In this document: piece after piece, positions 53,217 to 62,171 of the stretch
How positions within the stretch are numbered: position 1 is the first letter of the stretch
Layout: the number at the start of each line of letters is the position of its first letter
From: Nocardia sp. SYP-A9097
GTDB taxonomy: Bacteria > Actinomycetota > Actinomycetes > Mycobacteriales > Mycobacteriaceae
DNA: 64,000 nt
Assembly: GCF_009649815.1 (NCBI RefSeq)
Contig: NZ_WJIC01000025.1
Coordinates: forward strand, 1 to 64,000
Direction of reading: 5' to 3'
The notes under the pieces: generated by a model
Databases searched by the model: none
Seen by the model: only the letters and a program-made list of their open reading frames with translations
What the model was told of the DNA's origin: nothing
Translations under genes and position numbers: made by a program

Positions 53217-53264
53217 TTACCGAGGCCGCCGGGGCGGGCGGGAATCACCTGCCCCGGCGGTCTT

Positions 53265-54314
53265 TCACATGCGGTCGGCATCGATGATGGCCTGGGCGAA
53301 GGGGTGTGGGGCCTCCTGCGGGACGTTGTGGCCGATGCCGTCGAGGATGCGGTGTTCGTAGGCTCCGGTGAACTTGGCGCGGTAGGGCTTTCCGTCCTTG
53401 GCCGCGCCGTCGAAGTCGCTCGCGATGGTGATGGCGGGCACGGTGATCGCGGGCCCGGTGGCGAGTTGTTGTTCGTAGGCGTCGTATTGCGGCTCGCTCG
53501 GCGCCAGGCTCAGCCGCCACCGGTAGTTGGAGATGACGATATCGACGTGGTCGGGGTTGTCCCAGGTGGTGGCGCTGCGGTCGTAGGTGGCGTCGTCGAA
53601 GTTCCACCGCGGGGAGGCGCGCTGCCAGATCAGTTTGTTGAAATCGTGCCGGTTCTTGCTGTAACCGAGGCGGCCGCGTTCGGTGGCGAAGTAGTACTGG
53701 TACCACCAGCCGAGTTCGGCTTGCGGTGCGAGTGGTTGTTGCTGGGCCGCTTGCTGGGTGATGAGGTAGCCGCTCACCGCGACCATCGCCTTGACGCGCT
53801 GCGGCCAGAGTGCGGCGATGATGTCGACAGTTCGTGCGCCCCAGTCGAATCCACCGAGAATGGCCTTGTCGATGCGCAGGGCGTCCATGAAATCGACGAT
53901 GTCACGGGCAATCGCGGACTGCTGACCGTTGCGGACGGTCTGCGCGGACAGAAAGGTCGTCGGACCGTAGCCGCGCAGGAACGGCACAAGCACCCGATAT
54001 CCGGCGGTCGCGAGCAGCGGCCCGACATCGGCGTAGCTGTACGGGTCATACGGCCAGCCGTGCAACAGGATCACGGGTTGTCCGGTGCTGGGCCCGAATT
54101 CGGCGTACCCAACGTTGAGAACACCGGCGTCGATCTTCTTGATCGAACCCAGTGTGGTGTTCGCGCCCGATCCCGCCCGCAAATCCGAGCCCGGAGCGGC
54201 GGCCGCGGGTGTGCTGGCGGAGTCGGTGGCGCAAGCGCTCAGCGAGGTCGCGGCAAGTCCCGCCGCACCCGCCACCAACGCTCCGCCGAAAAGCCGTCGT
54301 CTGCTGAGGTCCAT
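53265..54314 (-). CDS. Exported epoxide hydrolase/haloalkane dehalogenase-like alpha/beta hydrolase
   Basis: 349 residues. The N-terminus SRRRLFGGALVAGAAGLAA is a Tat signal with a lipobox-like LSAC at about residue 29, so it is probably an exported lipoprotein. In the fold, HGWPYDP gives the oxyanion hole and GGFDWGART holds an Asp nucleophile as in epoxide hydrolases. The catalytic His is in GIGHNVPQEAP. It hydrolyses an epoxide or similar ether/halide. ATG at 54314 has AGGAG upstream. One of the shared boxes (54408-54437) lies about 95 bp upstream. Confidence 0.85.
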   Translation of the reverse strand: MDLSRRRLFGGALVAGAAGLAATSLSACATDSASTPAAAAPGSDLRAGSGANTTLGSIKKIDAGVLNVGYAEFGPSTGQPVILLHGWPYDPYSYADVGPLLATAGYRVLVPFLRGYGPTTFLSAQTVRNGQQSAIARDIVDFMDALRIDKAILGGFDWGARTVDIIAALWPQRVKAMVAVSGYLITQQAAQQQPLAPQAELGWWYQYYFATERGRLGYSKNRHDFNKLIWQRASPRWNFDDATYDRSATTWDNPDHVDIVISNYRWRLSLAPSEPQYDAYEQQLATGPAITVPAITIASDFDGAAKDGKPYRAKFTGAYEHRILDGIGHNVPQEAPHPFAQAIIDADRM

Positions 54315-54407
54315 CTGCACTCCTGCTGTTGTCCGTGAGCCGATGCGGTTCGGGTCCGACCGAGTCGCGACCAGCACCGCCTGCGCTCTGACGCTAGGGA
54401 GTCCGTG

Positions 54408-54437
54408 GATGTCTCTGCGAGCGTCAGATGACGTAAT
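54408..54437. promoter_or_regulatory. Shared box E (upstream of epoxide hydrolase)
   Basis: Reads GATGTC, 7 bp, GAGCGTCA, GA, TGACG. The CGTCA-NN-TGACG part is a perfect dyad. It is the most divergent of five related boxes in the cluster (57277, 61856, 61908, 62148). Confidence 0.5.
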
Positions 54438-54473
54438 GGGTGTCGGCCGGAGCCCGACCACAACGGCCGTTGA

Positions 54474-57209
54474 TCACTCGGGCGCGCCTTCCGGGGTGGG
54501 CAGCAGGGCGGCCAGGTCGCTACGCGAACTGATCCCCAGTTTGGGGAAGATGCGATGCAGATGGGTGCTGACCGTCCGATGCGACAGGTACAGCCGCTGC
54601 CCGATCTCCCGATTGGTCAGACCCTGCGCCGCCAATTGCGCGATGCTCAACTCGTGCGGGGTGAGCTGCTCGCGCGCGTCCGGGTCGCGATTAGGGCTCG
54701 ATTCACCGGCACCGCGCAGTTCCACTCGCGCCCGTTCGCTCCAGGCGGCGAAGCCGAGGGCGTCGAATATCTCTCTGGCCGTGCGCAAATGGGTTCGGGA
54801 TTCGACCACTCGGCGCTGTCGCCGCAGCCATTCGCCGTAGGCCAGATGCAGGCGGCCGCGTTCGGCGGGCCATCCGGTCAGGTCCGCCGCCAATGCCTCG
54901 GCAAACCGGTCGGCGGCGTCGTCGGTCGCGAGAACCGCTCGGGCGTAGCGCATTCCGATATGCAGCGCGGGTGCTGGCGTGACCGCGGCCACCGGCGTCA
55001 ATCCGTTCAATACCTCCCGCAGGGTGTCGGCGCGACCGGCGCGAACCGCGGCCTCGGTCAGTTCGGCGAGGAAATACCCATGGAGAGAATAGGAATGGGA
55101 CGGGTCGCGTGGATCCTGAAGGCGGTACATATCGTCGAACGCATCGTCGAATCGGCCCTCGCCGAGGGCGATGAGCCCCCGCGCGAGTTGCGCGGTGGCC
55201 AGCACGGGGCGCGCGCCCGCGGCCAGCCCGTTCCGTTCGGCCTCCGCCGCGAATGCCGCGGCCTCCGCGTAATCCCCACGCAGCGCCGCGATTTCGGCCT
55301 GCACCGCGGTGCCGGTCGCATGCATGAAAGGCTGCCCGGTCTCGAGGGCGAACGCCGCCGCCTCGGCCGCGAGCGGCGCGGCCGCGGCGAGATCACCGAC
55401 CCGGGTCAAGCCCCGGGCCTGAATCGCGAGCGCCCTGGTCAGCAGGCCCAGTCGCCCGGCGGAGCGGAATCCGGCTGCGGCCACGCCGGAGAAGTGCGCC
55501 GCGAGATCGAAGGCGCCGACCTGGTACGCGGCGCTACTGAGAAAGTGATCGACCTCCGGATCACGCCCCGCGGTCGCGGTCAGCGCACGCAGGTGGCCCA
55601 GCACCTGTTCGCCGCGCTCGAACGGGGCCACGATCGAGTCGATCGCGAGTTTGCGCGGATCGCCGTCGGGAATGGCGAAGGTGTCGGCGACCGTAAGCAC
55701 CACGCGGCGGATATCGGGCCCCGGTTCGGACCAGTAGCACCGCGCGGCCACACCCCACAGGATCCGCAGCGCGGGATCCGGATACCCGTCGGCGGCCACG
55801 GCGGCCGCGAGCACGGCCAGTTCGCCTATGCGCGTCGAGTTTTCGCGCATGCCGTCGTCGAATTCGGTGAGCAGCCAGTTCGCGGTGGCCTCTTGCCCCG
55901 CGGTGAGGGGTAGCGTGCGGGCAGCATCCACCAGCCGTGCGACGGTATCGCGGCGACCGGAGTCGACGGCCAGTTCAGCGGCGCGCAGCAGCCGGTCCGC
56001 GCGCCGACCGGGGGTATCGCTCAGGGCCGCGGCCCGCTCCAGCGCCGCGATGGCACCACTGGTGTGGCGCGCCCGTTTGGCGATGTCTTCCAGCTCGACG
56101 GCGACCTCTTCGGCCGGGCCCACGGTGCCCGCCGCGCGATGCCACACTCGCCGATCCGGTGTCGCGTCGAGCAGCTCGGCGAGCGCGAGGTGAGCGCGTC
56201 GACGCCGGTCGTCCGTTGCCGCCGCGACCAGGGCCGAACGCATCAGCGGATGCCGGAAAGTCACTGTGCCGGAGGCGATGTCGATCAGACCCGACTCCAC
56301 CGCCGGTGTGAGCGACCCGGGTTCGACCACACACCCCAGCACAGCGCCGGTGGCGGCCAGGGCTTCGCCGAGCGAATCACTGTCGTTGAGCGCTGCGACG
56401 AGCAGAGCCGATCTGCTTGGTTCCGGAAGCCGCGCGCCACGCGCGGAAAAGGTGCGTTCGAGGCGTTCGGTCATCGGCAAGAGGGCGACTTGCTCATCGA
56501 GATCCGCTGCCGTCGTGGGCAATTCGATCAGCGCCAGCGGGTTTCCCTGGGCTTGCGCGAGCACTCGGCGGCGCACCGGGACCGGGAGCTCCGGTGCGGC
56601 GCTGTCCAACAGCGCTGTCGCGTCGACGTCCGAGAGTGGCCGCAGCAGCAGAACGGTAAGCCCCGCGGCACTGAGCGGCGAGGCGAGGCCTTCGCGCAGC
56701 GTAGCGATCATCGCGATGGGTTCGCCCACGACTCGACGTGCGAGGAAGGCGAGCACTTCGGCGCTGGCCGCATCGAGCCAGTGCACATCCTCGGCAACGA
56801 TCAGCAATGGCCGGTCGGTGGCATCGGCGGTATTGGGCAGCACGATATCGGCCAGCAGGGTCAATGCCGCGAGCCCCACCAGGTACGGACTGGGTTCGTC
56901 AAGGCCGTCGGACATGCCCAAAGCCGTTGTCAGCGCCTCGAATTGGGGTGGCGGCAGGGCGTCGAAGCCCCGGCGGAGCGGATACAGCAGCCGATGCAGT
57001 CCGGCGAACGGGAGGTTCTGCTCGGCCTCGGCGCCGGCGGTGCGTAACACCCGCACCCCCGCCACGGCCGCAGCGGCGACCGCGGCACCGACCAGCGCGG
57101 ACTTCCCGACGCCGGGTTCCCCTTCGATCAGGAATCCGCTGTGATCGCCGGGTCGGTCTACCAGAGCGCCCAGATCTTTCAGCTCGGTGTCTCGTCCGAA
57201 CATCGGCAT
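54474..57209 (-). CDS. Large ATP-binding LuxR-family regulator (LAL), copy 2
   Basis: 911 residues with the same plan as copy 1: Walker A EGEPGVGKSALVGA (near 35), Walker B LLIVAEDVHWLDAAS (near 140), TPR-like helical middle, and C-terminal LuxR HTH (LTPHELSIAQLAAQGLTNRE then IGQRLYLSHRTVSTH). All catalytic residues are present. ATG 57209 is used; an ATG at 57245 is also in frame. It is divergent from the SRPBCC/hydrolase operon and a shared box lies between them (57277-57306), so it is the best candidate to read that box. Confidence 0.93.
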   Translation of the reverse strand: MPMFGRDTELKDLGALVDRPGDHSGFLIEGEPGVGKSALVGAAVAAAAVAGVRVLRTAGAEAEQNLPFAGLHRLLYPLRRGFDALPPPQFEALTTALGMSDGLDEPSPYLVGLAALTLLADIVLPNTADATDRPLLIVAEDVHWLDAASAEVLAFLARRVVGEPIAMIATLREGLASPLSAAGLTVLLLRPLSDVDATALLDSAAPELPVPVRRRVLAQAQGNPLALIELPTTAADLDEQVALLPMTERLERTFSARGARLPEPSRSALLVAALNDSDSLGEALAATGAVLGCVVEPGSLTPAVESGLIDIASGTVTFRHPLMRSALVAAATDDRRRRAHLALAELLDATPDRRVWHRAAGTVGPAEEVAVELEDIAKRARHTSGAIAALERAAALSDTPGRRADRLLRAAELAVDSGRRDTVARLVDAARTLPLTAGQEATANWLLTEFDDGMRENSTRIGELAVLAAAVAADGYPDPALRILWGVAARCYWSEPGPDIRRVVLTVADTFAIPDGDPRKLAIDSIVAPFERGEQVLGHLRALTATAGRDPEVDHFLSSAAYQVGAFDLAAHFSGVAAAGFRSAGRLGLLTRALAIQARGLTRVGDLAAAAPLAAEAAAFALETGQPFMHATGTAVQAEIAALRGDYAEAAAFAAEAERNGLAAGARPVLATAQLARGLIALGEGRFDDAFDDMYRLQDPRDPSHSYSLHGYFLAELTEAAVRAGRADTLREVLNGLTPVAAVTPAPALHIGMRYARAVLATDDAADRFAEALAADLTGWPAERGRLHLAYGEWLRRQRRVVESRTHLRTAREIFDALGFAAWSERARVELRGAGESSPNRDPDAREQLTPHELSIAQLAAQGLTNREIGQRLYLSHRTVSTHLHRIFPKLGISSRSDLAALLPTPEGAPE

Positions 57210-57276
57210 TGCCGTGCTACCTCTTCCCGGGTGCCGCGTCGACATGCGGCCCCCGCCGCGACCCTATCGAACGGAA

Positions 57277-57306
57277 TACGTCACCCCCAGCGTCATATGA
57301 CCGATT
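57277..57306. promoter_or_regulatory. Shared box A (LuxR / SRPBCC divergent promoter)
   Basis: TACGTC, ACCCC, CAGCGTCA, TA, TGACCGATT. It is 34 bp upstream of the SRPBCC start and 68 bp upstream of the LAL start, well placed for activation of one or both. Confidence 0.6.
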
Positions 57307-57339
57307 CGCCGCAATAGCCGAGTTAGCGATCGTATTTAC

Positions 57340-57768
57340 ATGGCTACTGTCCGCTTTCACCTGATGTCCACCCTGTCCCCGGCCGAGGTCATGCACGTGC
57401 TCACCGACTTCGGCCCCAGACGCCCTGACGTGTGGCCGACGATCGACGCCGAGCACTTCGTCGTTCACGAGCGCGGCGAAACCTGGGCCGAGGTCACCGA
57501 GGGCACCGCCGCCGCCTGGGAACGCGCCCGCTACGAATGGGTTCCGGGCGGGGATACCGTCACCATCACCACACTCGATTCCAAGCTCTTCGGCGCGGGC
57601 GGCGGCTGGGTCTTCAAAATCACACCCGACCTGCCCGGCTGCCGCGTCGACGTCGAATTGACCCGGACCCCGCGGGCGCTCAAGGGCAAGATCCTGGCGG
57701 CGCTACTGCCCCTGGTCGGACCGTCCTCGCTGCGCAAGTCCTTCGCCGCACCGCTACAGGCCGCGTGA
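57340..57768 (+). CDS. SRPBCC (START-like) domain protein
   Basis: 142 residues with the SRPBCC pattern: strand ATVRFHLMSTLSPAEVMHVL, TDFGPRRPDVWPTID, VTEGTAAAWERARYEW and a long C-terminal helix (ALKGKILAALLPLVGPSSLR). Such proteins bind a hydrophobic ligand in a helix-grip cavity. It is first in a three-gene operon; its stop overlaps the hydrolase ATG (57768). It has no obvious ribosome site, so it may be translated from a very short leader. Confidence 0.75.
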   Translation: MATVRFHLMSTLSPAEVMHVLTDFGPRRPDVWPTIDAEHFVVHERGETWAEVTEGTAAAWERARYEWVPGGDTVTITTLDSKLFGAGGGWVFKITPDLPGCRVDVELTRTPRALKGKILAALLPLVGPSSLRKSFAAPLQAA

Positions 57769-58712
57769 TGTCCATGTCGCACAACACCTTCGACGCGCTC
57801 GCGCCCGGCGTGCACGTCTTCGACTCCAACGGTGTCAGCCAGCGGTACCACGTATTCGGCAGTGGACCGGTCTGTCTGGCCCACCCGGGCGGGCCGGGCA
57901 TCCACTGGGAGTACCTGCGCATGCCCGAGCTGGAGAAGCACCTCACCATGGTGTACGTCGAGGCGCTCGGCACCGGCAAATCCGGTCGGCTGCCGACACA
58001 TCCGAACGGCTACACCAGGGAGCGCTACAGCCTTGCGCTGCAACGTATCATCGACCATCTCGAGGTTCCGCAGGTATATCTGCTGGGCCACTCACACGGC
58101 GCGTTCGTCGCCGCCCACCATGCGATCCACCGCCCCGCCGGGCTCGCCGGAATCATCCTGTACGAGGGCGCACCGGTGACCGGACCCGAGCACGGCGCGG
58201 AGGCAGCGCGACGGCTTCAGGAATTCGCTGCCGCGCACGCCGATCGACCCGGCTTGAACGATGTACTCGCGACCTTCGCCGCGATGCAGGACATTTCGAG
58301 CGATGCGCAGGCCCTTGCCGTCGCCCGTGGCGTCCTGCCCTCGTACATCGCCGACTATTGGGGCGACGAACAGCGCTGGGCTCCGGTACGAGAGGCATTG
58401 CGTGCCAGCTACATCTCGGGACTGGATGCGATCGGTTCCCCCGATCTCATCGACGACCGCGCCGACCTGCCGAAGGTGACCGTCCCGACGCTGGTCATCG
58501 TCGGCCTCTTCGATGTCATCTGCGGACCGCGCTGGGGTCGGGAACTGCACGACCTCATCCCCGGTTCGCGACTGGTGATCCTGGAACACAGCGGACACCT
58601 GGGGCATCTGGAGGAACCGGAGCGTTTCGCCGACGCGGTTCGGGACTTCGCCCTCTCAACACGTTCCATGCCGTCAGCGAGCGGCAGCAAACCGGAAAGG
58701 CTCGTGAGATGA
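57768..58712 (+). CDS. Alpha/beta hydrolase (proline iminopeptidase-like)
   Basis: 314 residues. Oxyanion segment AHPGGPGIHWEYLR (HGGPG-like, as in prolyl iminopeptidases), nucleophile elbow LLGHSHGAFVAAHHA (Ser near 110), Asp in LVIVGLFDVICGP and His in EHSGHLGHLEEPERF complete the triad. It may act on peptide, ester or lactone substrates. It overlaps the preceding SRPBCC gene and the following 43-codon gene by a few bases each (ATGA). Confidence 0.87.
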   Translation: MSMSHNTFDALAPGVHVFDSNGVSQRYHVFGSGPVCLAHPGGPGIHWEYLRMPELEKHLTMVYVEALGTGKSGRLPTHPNGYTRERYSLALQRIIDHLEVPQVYLLGHSHGAFVAAHHAIHRPAGLAGIILYEGAPVTGPEHGAEAARRLQEFAAAHADRPGLNDVLATFAAMQDISSDAQALAVARGVLPSYIADYWGDEQRWAPVREALRASYISGLDAIGSPDLIDDRADLPKVTVPTLVIVGLFDVICGPRWGRELHDLIPGSRLVILEHSGHLGHLEEPERFADAVRDFALSTRSMPSASGSKPERLVR

Positions 58713-58840
58713 ACGAGAGACTGCCCGAAAGACCGCCCATCGCAGAGCTTTTCGTATGCGGCCCGATAGCGATGCTGATCTGGTCGGAGACCGCCGTGCT
58801 GCACGGTCGCGGACCCTCGGCACGAGAGCTGATGGGCTGA
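58709..58840 (+). CDS. Small protein, 43 aa, coupled to the hydrolase
   Basis: ATG 58709 overlaps the hydrolase stop (ATGA), the same coupling used between the two genes before it. The product is MNERLPERPPIAELFVCGPI, then AMLIWSETAVLHGRGPSARE, then LMG. It is partly hydrophobic and has no known domain. The next feature is a hairpin. The translational coupling supports a real gene; function unknown. Confidence 0.5.
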   Translation: MNERLPERPPIAELFVCGPIAMLIWSETAVLHGRGPSARELMG

Positions 58841-58849
58841 CGCCGCCGA

Positions 58850-58880
58850 GCCCTGCCGCACAGATTCCGTGCGGCAGGGC
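58850..58880 (+). terminator. Hairpin after the SRPBCC/hydrolase operon
   Basis: GCCCTGCCGCAC/GTGCGGCAGGGC, a 12-bp stem with a 7-nt loop, 9 bp after the last stop codon. No T-run. Confidence 0.6.
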
Positions 58881-58920
58881 GTCGACGGCGAGATCGACCG
58901 CGCACTCCCGCACGAACGAA

Positions 58921-58957
58921 ATCCGCCGACCACGAAGTTGCGTGGTCGGCGGATTCT
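58921..58957. terminator. Second hairpin between convergent genes
   Basis: ATCCGCCGACCACG/CGTGGTCGGCGGAT, a 14-bp perfect stem, followed by TCTGTT. It lies 10 bp from the stop of the reductase gene on the minus strand and probably serves that gene. Confidence 0.65.
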
Positions 58958-58966
58958 GTTGTGCTG

Positions 58967-60424
58967 CTATAACTTTGCGCTCTGATCCCGATAGGTCTCG
59001 AGCAGTCGCAGCCACACCTCACCGATCGTGGGGAACGACGGCACCGCATGCCAGAGCCGGGCGAGCGGAATCTCGCCGGTAATGGCGATGGTCGCCGAAT
59101 GCAGGAGCTCGGCAACGCCCGCCCCCACGAAGGTGGCCCCGACGATCACTTGACGCTCGGGGTCGATGAGGATGCGCGCCCGGCCGCGATAGTCGGGGTC
59201 GTGCTGGAGCGCACCCGCGACCCGGCCGAGGTCATAGTCGACGACATCGACGGTCCGGCCTGCTCGGGCCGCGTCCTCGGTGGTGAGGCCGACGGCGGCG
59301 ATCTCCGGATCGGTGAAGACGACCTGTGGGACGGCCACGAGATCGGCTGTGCCCGTGTGCCTTCCCCATGGCGATTGGTCGAGCTCCCGGCCGGATGCCC
59401 GATCGGCGATGACCGTGCCCGCGATGCGCGCCTGATACTTGCCCTGATGGGTGAGCAATGCTCGGCGATTGACATCGCCTACGGCATAGAGCCATTCACC
59501 CTCGACCGCGGTCACCGTGCAGGAGTCATCGGTGGTGAGCCACTCCCCCGACACCAAACCCACTGTCTCCAAACCGATGTCATCGGTGCGGGGCGTGCGC
59601 CCGGTCGCGAGCAGCAGTTCGTCGGCGACAATCCGGGTGCCGTCGTACAGGCTCAGATAGAGGCAGTCATCGGGTCCGCCCGCCCGCTCGGCGGTCACGA
59701 TGCCCGAGCCGAATCGCAGATCGACACCCGCCGCCCGGAGCCGGTCGGCCACCAGGTCCGCGGCGAAGGATTCGACTCGGCCGAGCAGCCGCGACTCCCG
59801 GGCGATGAGGGTGACCGCGGCGCCGAGAGCCCGCCAGGCCGTGGCCATTTCGACGGCGACGACCCCGGCACCGAGGATGGCGAGCCGCGGCGGCACCTCC
59901 CGGGCGCTGGTGGCCTCGCGACTTGTCCACGGCCGCACCGTATCCAGCCCCGGCAGCGGCGGCATCGCCGCCCGGGTGCCGGTACAGACCGCGACCGCGT
60001 GCCGGGCGCGCAATCGCACGGTGCCGCCATCAGGTGTCCGGACGGTCACCCGGCGGACCCCGTCGAGACTCCCGTGGCCATGAATGAGTGCGATGCCGGC
60101 GGATTCGAGCCATTCGACCTGTCCTCGGTCGTTCCAGTCGGCCACCATGCGGTCGCGGTGCTTCAGGACCGCGCGGGCATCGAGCGGCCCGGTGACCGCG
60201 GTGGCGACCCCGGGAAATCGTGCGGCCTCGGCGTACAGCAGTGCGGGTCGCAGCAGCGCCTTGCTGGGTTCGCAAGCCCAGTAGGAACATTCGCCGCCGA
60301 CCAGTTCGGATTCGACGATGACGGTGCTGAGCCCGGCGGCGCTGGTGCGGTCGGCGACATTCTCGCCGACCGGCCCGGCCCCGATGACGATGACGTCGTA
60401 GGTCTGGATGTTGTTGTCAGACAT
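58967..60424 (-). CDS. FAD-dependent pyridine nucleotide-disulfide oxidoreductase
   Basis: 485 residues. FAD site VIVIGAGPVGENVADR near residue 12, redox pair in GGECSYWACEPSKALLRP (CxxxxC), NAD(P) site AILGAGVVAVEMATAW near 185, second FAD motif EWLYAVGDVNRRALLTHQGK, and C-terminal dimerisation domain with HAVPSFPTIGEVW, where His and Glu match the catalytic pair of this family. It resembles lipoamide dehydrogenase, mercuric and mycothione reductases; which substrate it reduces cannot be settled. A glyoxalase-type gene is just upstream on the same strand. Confidence 0.9.
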   Translation of the reverse strand: MSDNNIQTYDVIVIGAGPVGENVADRTSAAGLSTVIVESELVGGECSYWACEPSKALLRPALLYAEAARFPGVATAVTGPLDARAVLKHRDRMVADWNDRGQVEWLESAGIALIHGHGSLDGVRRVTVRTPDGGTVRLRARHAVAVCTGTRAAMPPLPGLDTVRPWTSREATSAREVPPRLAILGAGVVAVEMATAWRALGAAVTLIARESRLLGRVESFAADLVADRLRAAGVDLRFGSGIVTAERAGGPDDCLYLSLYDGTRIVADELLLATGRTPRTDDIGLETVGLVSGEWLTTDDSCTVTAVEGEWLYAVGDVNRRALLTHQGKYQARIAGTVIADRASGRELDQSPWGRHTGTADLVAVPQVVFTDPEIAAVGLTTEDAARAGRTVDVVDYDLGRVAGALQHDPDYRGRARILIDPERQVIVGATFVGAGVAELLHSATIAITGEIPLARLWHAVPSFPTIGEVWLRLLETYRDQSAKL

Positions 60425-60447
60425 GATGTGCTTTCGGGGCCGTGTTG

Positions 60448-60894
60448 TCAGCGTCCGGGTGCGCGCTGGGTGACTTCTTGCAGGAACCAGCCATTGCCAT
60501 CCGGATCGTGGAAGGCGGCGAAGGAGCCGTAACTACGGCGCTCCGGGTGTGCTCCCGCAACGCGATCGGCGGTCCCGGCGTGATGAAAGACACCGGTCGC
60601 ATCCTGGAACGGGCCGTCCACGGTAACTCCGCGTTCGGTGAGTTCGGTTACGGCCTTCTCGATATCGGTGACGATCAGGTGCAAGCCGTGCAGCGTCCCG
60701 GGAGTGGCGGCGGTGACACCGGTCCCGAAGATGATCGAACATTCGGAGCCCGGCGGGGTCACCTGAACGACGCGGTAGCCCTCGTCCACGGTGAAGTCGG
60801 CGTCGAGCCGGAATCCGAGCCGCTCGGCGTAGAACGCCTTGGCGCGGTCGACGTCCGCGACGGGCAGCACGATTACTTCGAGTTTCATATCCAC
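60448..60894 (-). CDS. VOC/glyoxalase-superfamily protein
   Basis: 148 residues with two beta-alpha-beta-beta-beta modules: MKLEVIVLPVADVDRAKAFY then AERLGFRL, and LHGLHLIVTDIEKAVTELTE ... FAAFHDPDGNGWFLQEV. Metal-ligand candidates are E5 (LEVIVL), His in GLHLIV and Glu in LQEV. It may act in glyoxalase, dioxygenase or antibiotic-binding chemistry. It is 23 bp upstream of the reductase gene and 34 bp downstream of the secreted hydrolase, so the three likely form one transcript. Confidence 0.85.
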   Translation of the reverse strand: MDMKLEVIVLPVADVDRAKAFYAERLGFRLDADFTVDEGYRVVQVTPPGSECSIIFGTGVTAATPGTLHGLHLIVTDIEKAVTELTERGVTVDGPFQDATGVFHHAGTADRVAGAHPERRSYGSFAAFHDPDGNGWFLQEVTQRAPGR

Positions 60895-60928
60895 GATCGT
60901 GTTCTCCTGTGATGGTTGGGTTTTCGGG

Positions 60929-61783
60929 TCAGTGCGCGGGTGCGTTGGCAGCCTGTTCGATCACATTGGCGACCAGATCCGGATGCGAGACGGCGACCGA
61001 ATGCGAGGCGTCGACCTCGGTGACCTGCGCATGGGCGCGATCGGCCATGAATCGCTGCGCCGCGACCGGAATGTTCAGATCCTGGGTGGTGACGATGTCC
61101 CAGCTGGGCTTCTCGGTCCACGCCGCGACCGTGGCCTTCTCCTCCAGCGCGGCCTGCGCGATCGGCCGCTGCGTGGCCGCCATCAGGGCGGCGCGATCTT
61201 CGGGGACATCCGCGGCGAACTGGGCACGGAACTTGTCCTCCTGGATGTAGATATCGGTCCCGGCGCTGCCGTCGATATTGGTGAACGGCACCGGATTCAA
61301 GGTGCCGGGCAGTGTGGAGCCGGGGTACTTGTTGGTCAGTTCCAGGGCGGTCTCGCCGACCGCGGGCAGAAAAGCCGCCACGTAGACGAGGGCCTTGACC
61401 TTGTCGTTCCCGGCTCCGGCCGCGCTGATGACGGACCCGCCGTAGGAATGCCCGACCAGGATGACCGGTCCGTCGATGTGGCTGATCAGACCGCGCAGGG
61501 AGGAGGCGTCGCCGGTGGGTCCGCGCAGCGGGTTGGCCGCAGCCACTACGGGATACCGGTCCTTGCGCAGCTTCTCGATCACATCGTTCCAGCTGGATCC
61601 GTCTGCGAAGGCGCCGTGTTCCAGGATGATGGTCGGTCGCGGCGCATCGTCGGGGGGACCGGCGTGGGTGACGGTATTCGCAGTGCAGGCAGCGACGAGG
61701 CCGCCGCCCGCGATACCGGCCGCGAGCGCCGTGGCAGCCCGGGTCGCGCGGCGTCGCATGCGGCCATATCCGTTGTCGAACAT
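60929..61783 (-). CDS. Secreted lipoprotein alpha/beta hydrolase
   Basis: 284 residues. A signal segment (RATRAATALAAGIAGGG) ends in the lipobox LVAAC near residue 34, so it is a membrane-anchored lipoprotein. Fold: ILEHGAFADGSSWNDVI (oxyanion), VGHSYGGSVISAA (Ser nucleophile near 112), DASHSVAVSHPD (His). This group includes esterases and haloperoxidase-like hydrolases. ATG 61783 is used; a TTG 7 codons earlier is possible. Two shared boxes lie 70-150 bp upstream. Confidence 0.88.
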   Translation of the reverse strand: MFDNGYGRMRRRATRAATALAAGIAGGGLVAACTANTVTHAGPPDDAPRPTIILEHGAFADGSSWNDVIEKLRKDRYPVVAAANPLRGPTGDASSLRGLISHIDGPVILVGHSYGGSVISAAGAGNDKVKALVYVAAFLPAVGETALELTNKYPGSTLPGTLNPVPFTNIDGSAGTDIYIQEDKFRAQFAADVPEDRAALMAATQRPIAQAALEEKATVAAWTEKPSWDIVTTQDLNIPVAAQRFMADRAHAQVTEVDASHSVAVSHPDLVANVIEQAANAPAH

Positions 61784-61855
61784 AGGATTTCGCCCTTCAG
61801 ACAAGTGGGTAAGGGGTGTGTGATCCCACTGTTGTCCACCGGCGGTGATGGCACA

Positions 61856-61883
61856 TCCGTCACCTGACGCTGGCGTCGACGTA
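61856..61883 (-). promoter_or_regulatory. Shared box C
   Basis: On the minus strand: TACGTCGACG, CCAGCGTCA, GG, TGACGGA. It faces the secreted hydrolase gene, 73 bp upstream of its start. Confidence 0.6.
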
Positions 61884-61907
61884 CGTCGGCTACGGGCCCT
61901 GTCGACC

Positions 61908-61931
61908 TACGTCGGCATCAGCGTCAACCGA
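61908..61931 (+). promoter_or_regulatory. Shared box D
   Basis: TACGTCGGCATCAGCGTCA, AC, CGA. It has the opposite orientation to box C, 52 bp apart between starts, in the same divergent promoter. Confidence 0.55.
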
Positions 61932-62000
61932 CGGATGTGCGGGGTGGCCGCGCCGGGCGAGAGTGGCTTTCAGCCACCCCGATCGAATGGATGATTCCTC

Positions 62001-62171
62001 ATGAACAACACTGCGACGCTGAATGATTCGACAGCCGAGCGGTCTTCTCTGATCCGCCTCCAGCTGAGTCGCGGCGTCCTGGCGATCGCTTGGGCTCTCG
62101 CCATCGCCCTCGGTATCGCCGCGACCTGGAAAGCGCGTAAAGCGCATTACGTCGACACCAGCGTCAGTTGA
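62001..62171 (+). CDS. Small single-helix membrane protein, 56 aa
   Basis: ATG 62001; product MNNTATLNDSTAERSSLIRL then QLSRGVLAIAWALAIALGIA then ATWKARKAHYVDTSVS. One transmembrane helix with a positively charged C-terminal flank. The last seven codons fall inside shared box B, so either the gene ends in the operator of the next operon or the frame is partly fortuitous. No family recognised. Confidence 0.4.
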   Translation: MNNTATLNDSTAERSSLIRLQLSRGVLAIAWALAIALGIAATWKARKAHYVDTSVS

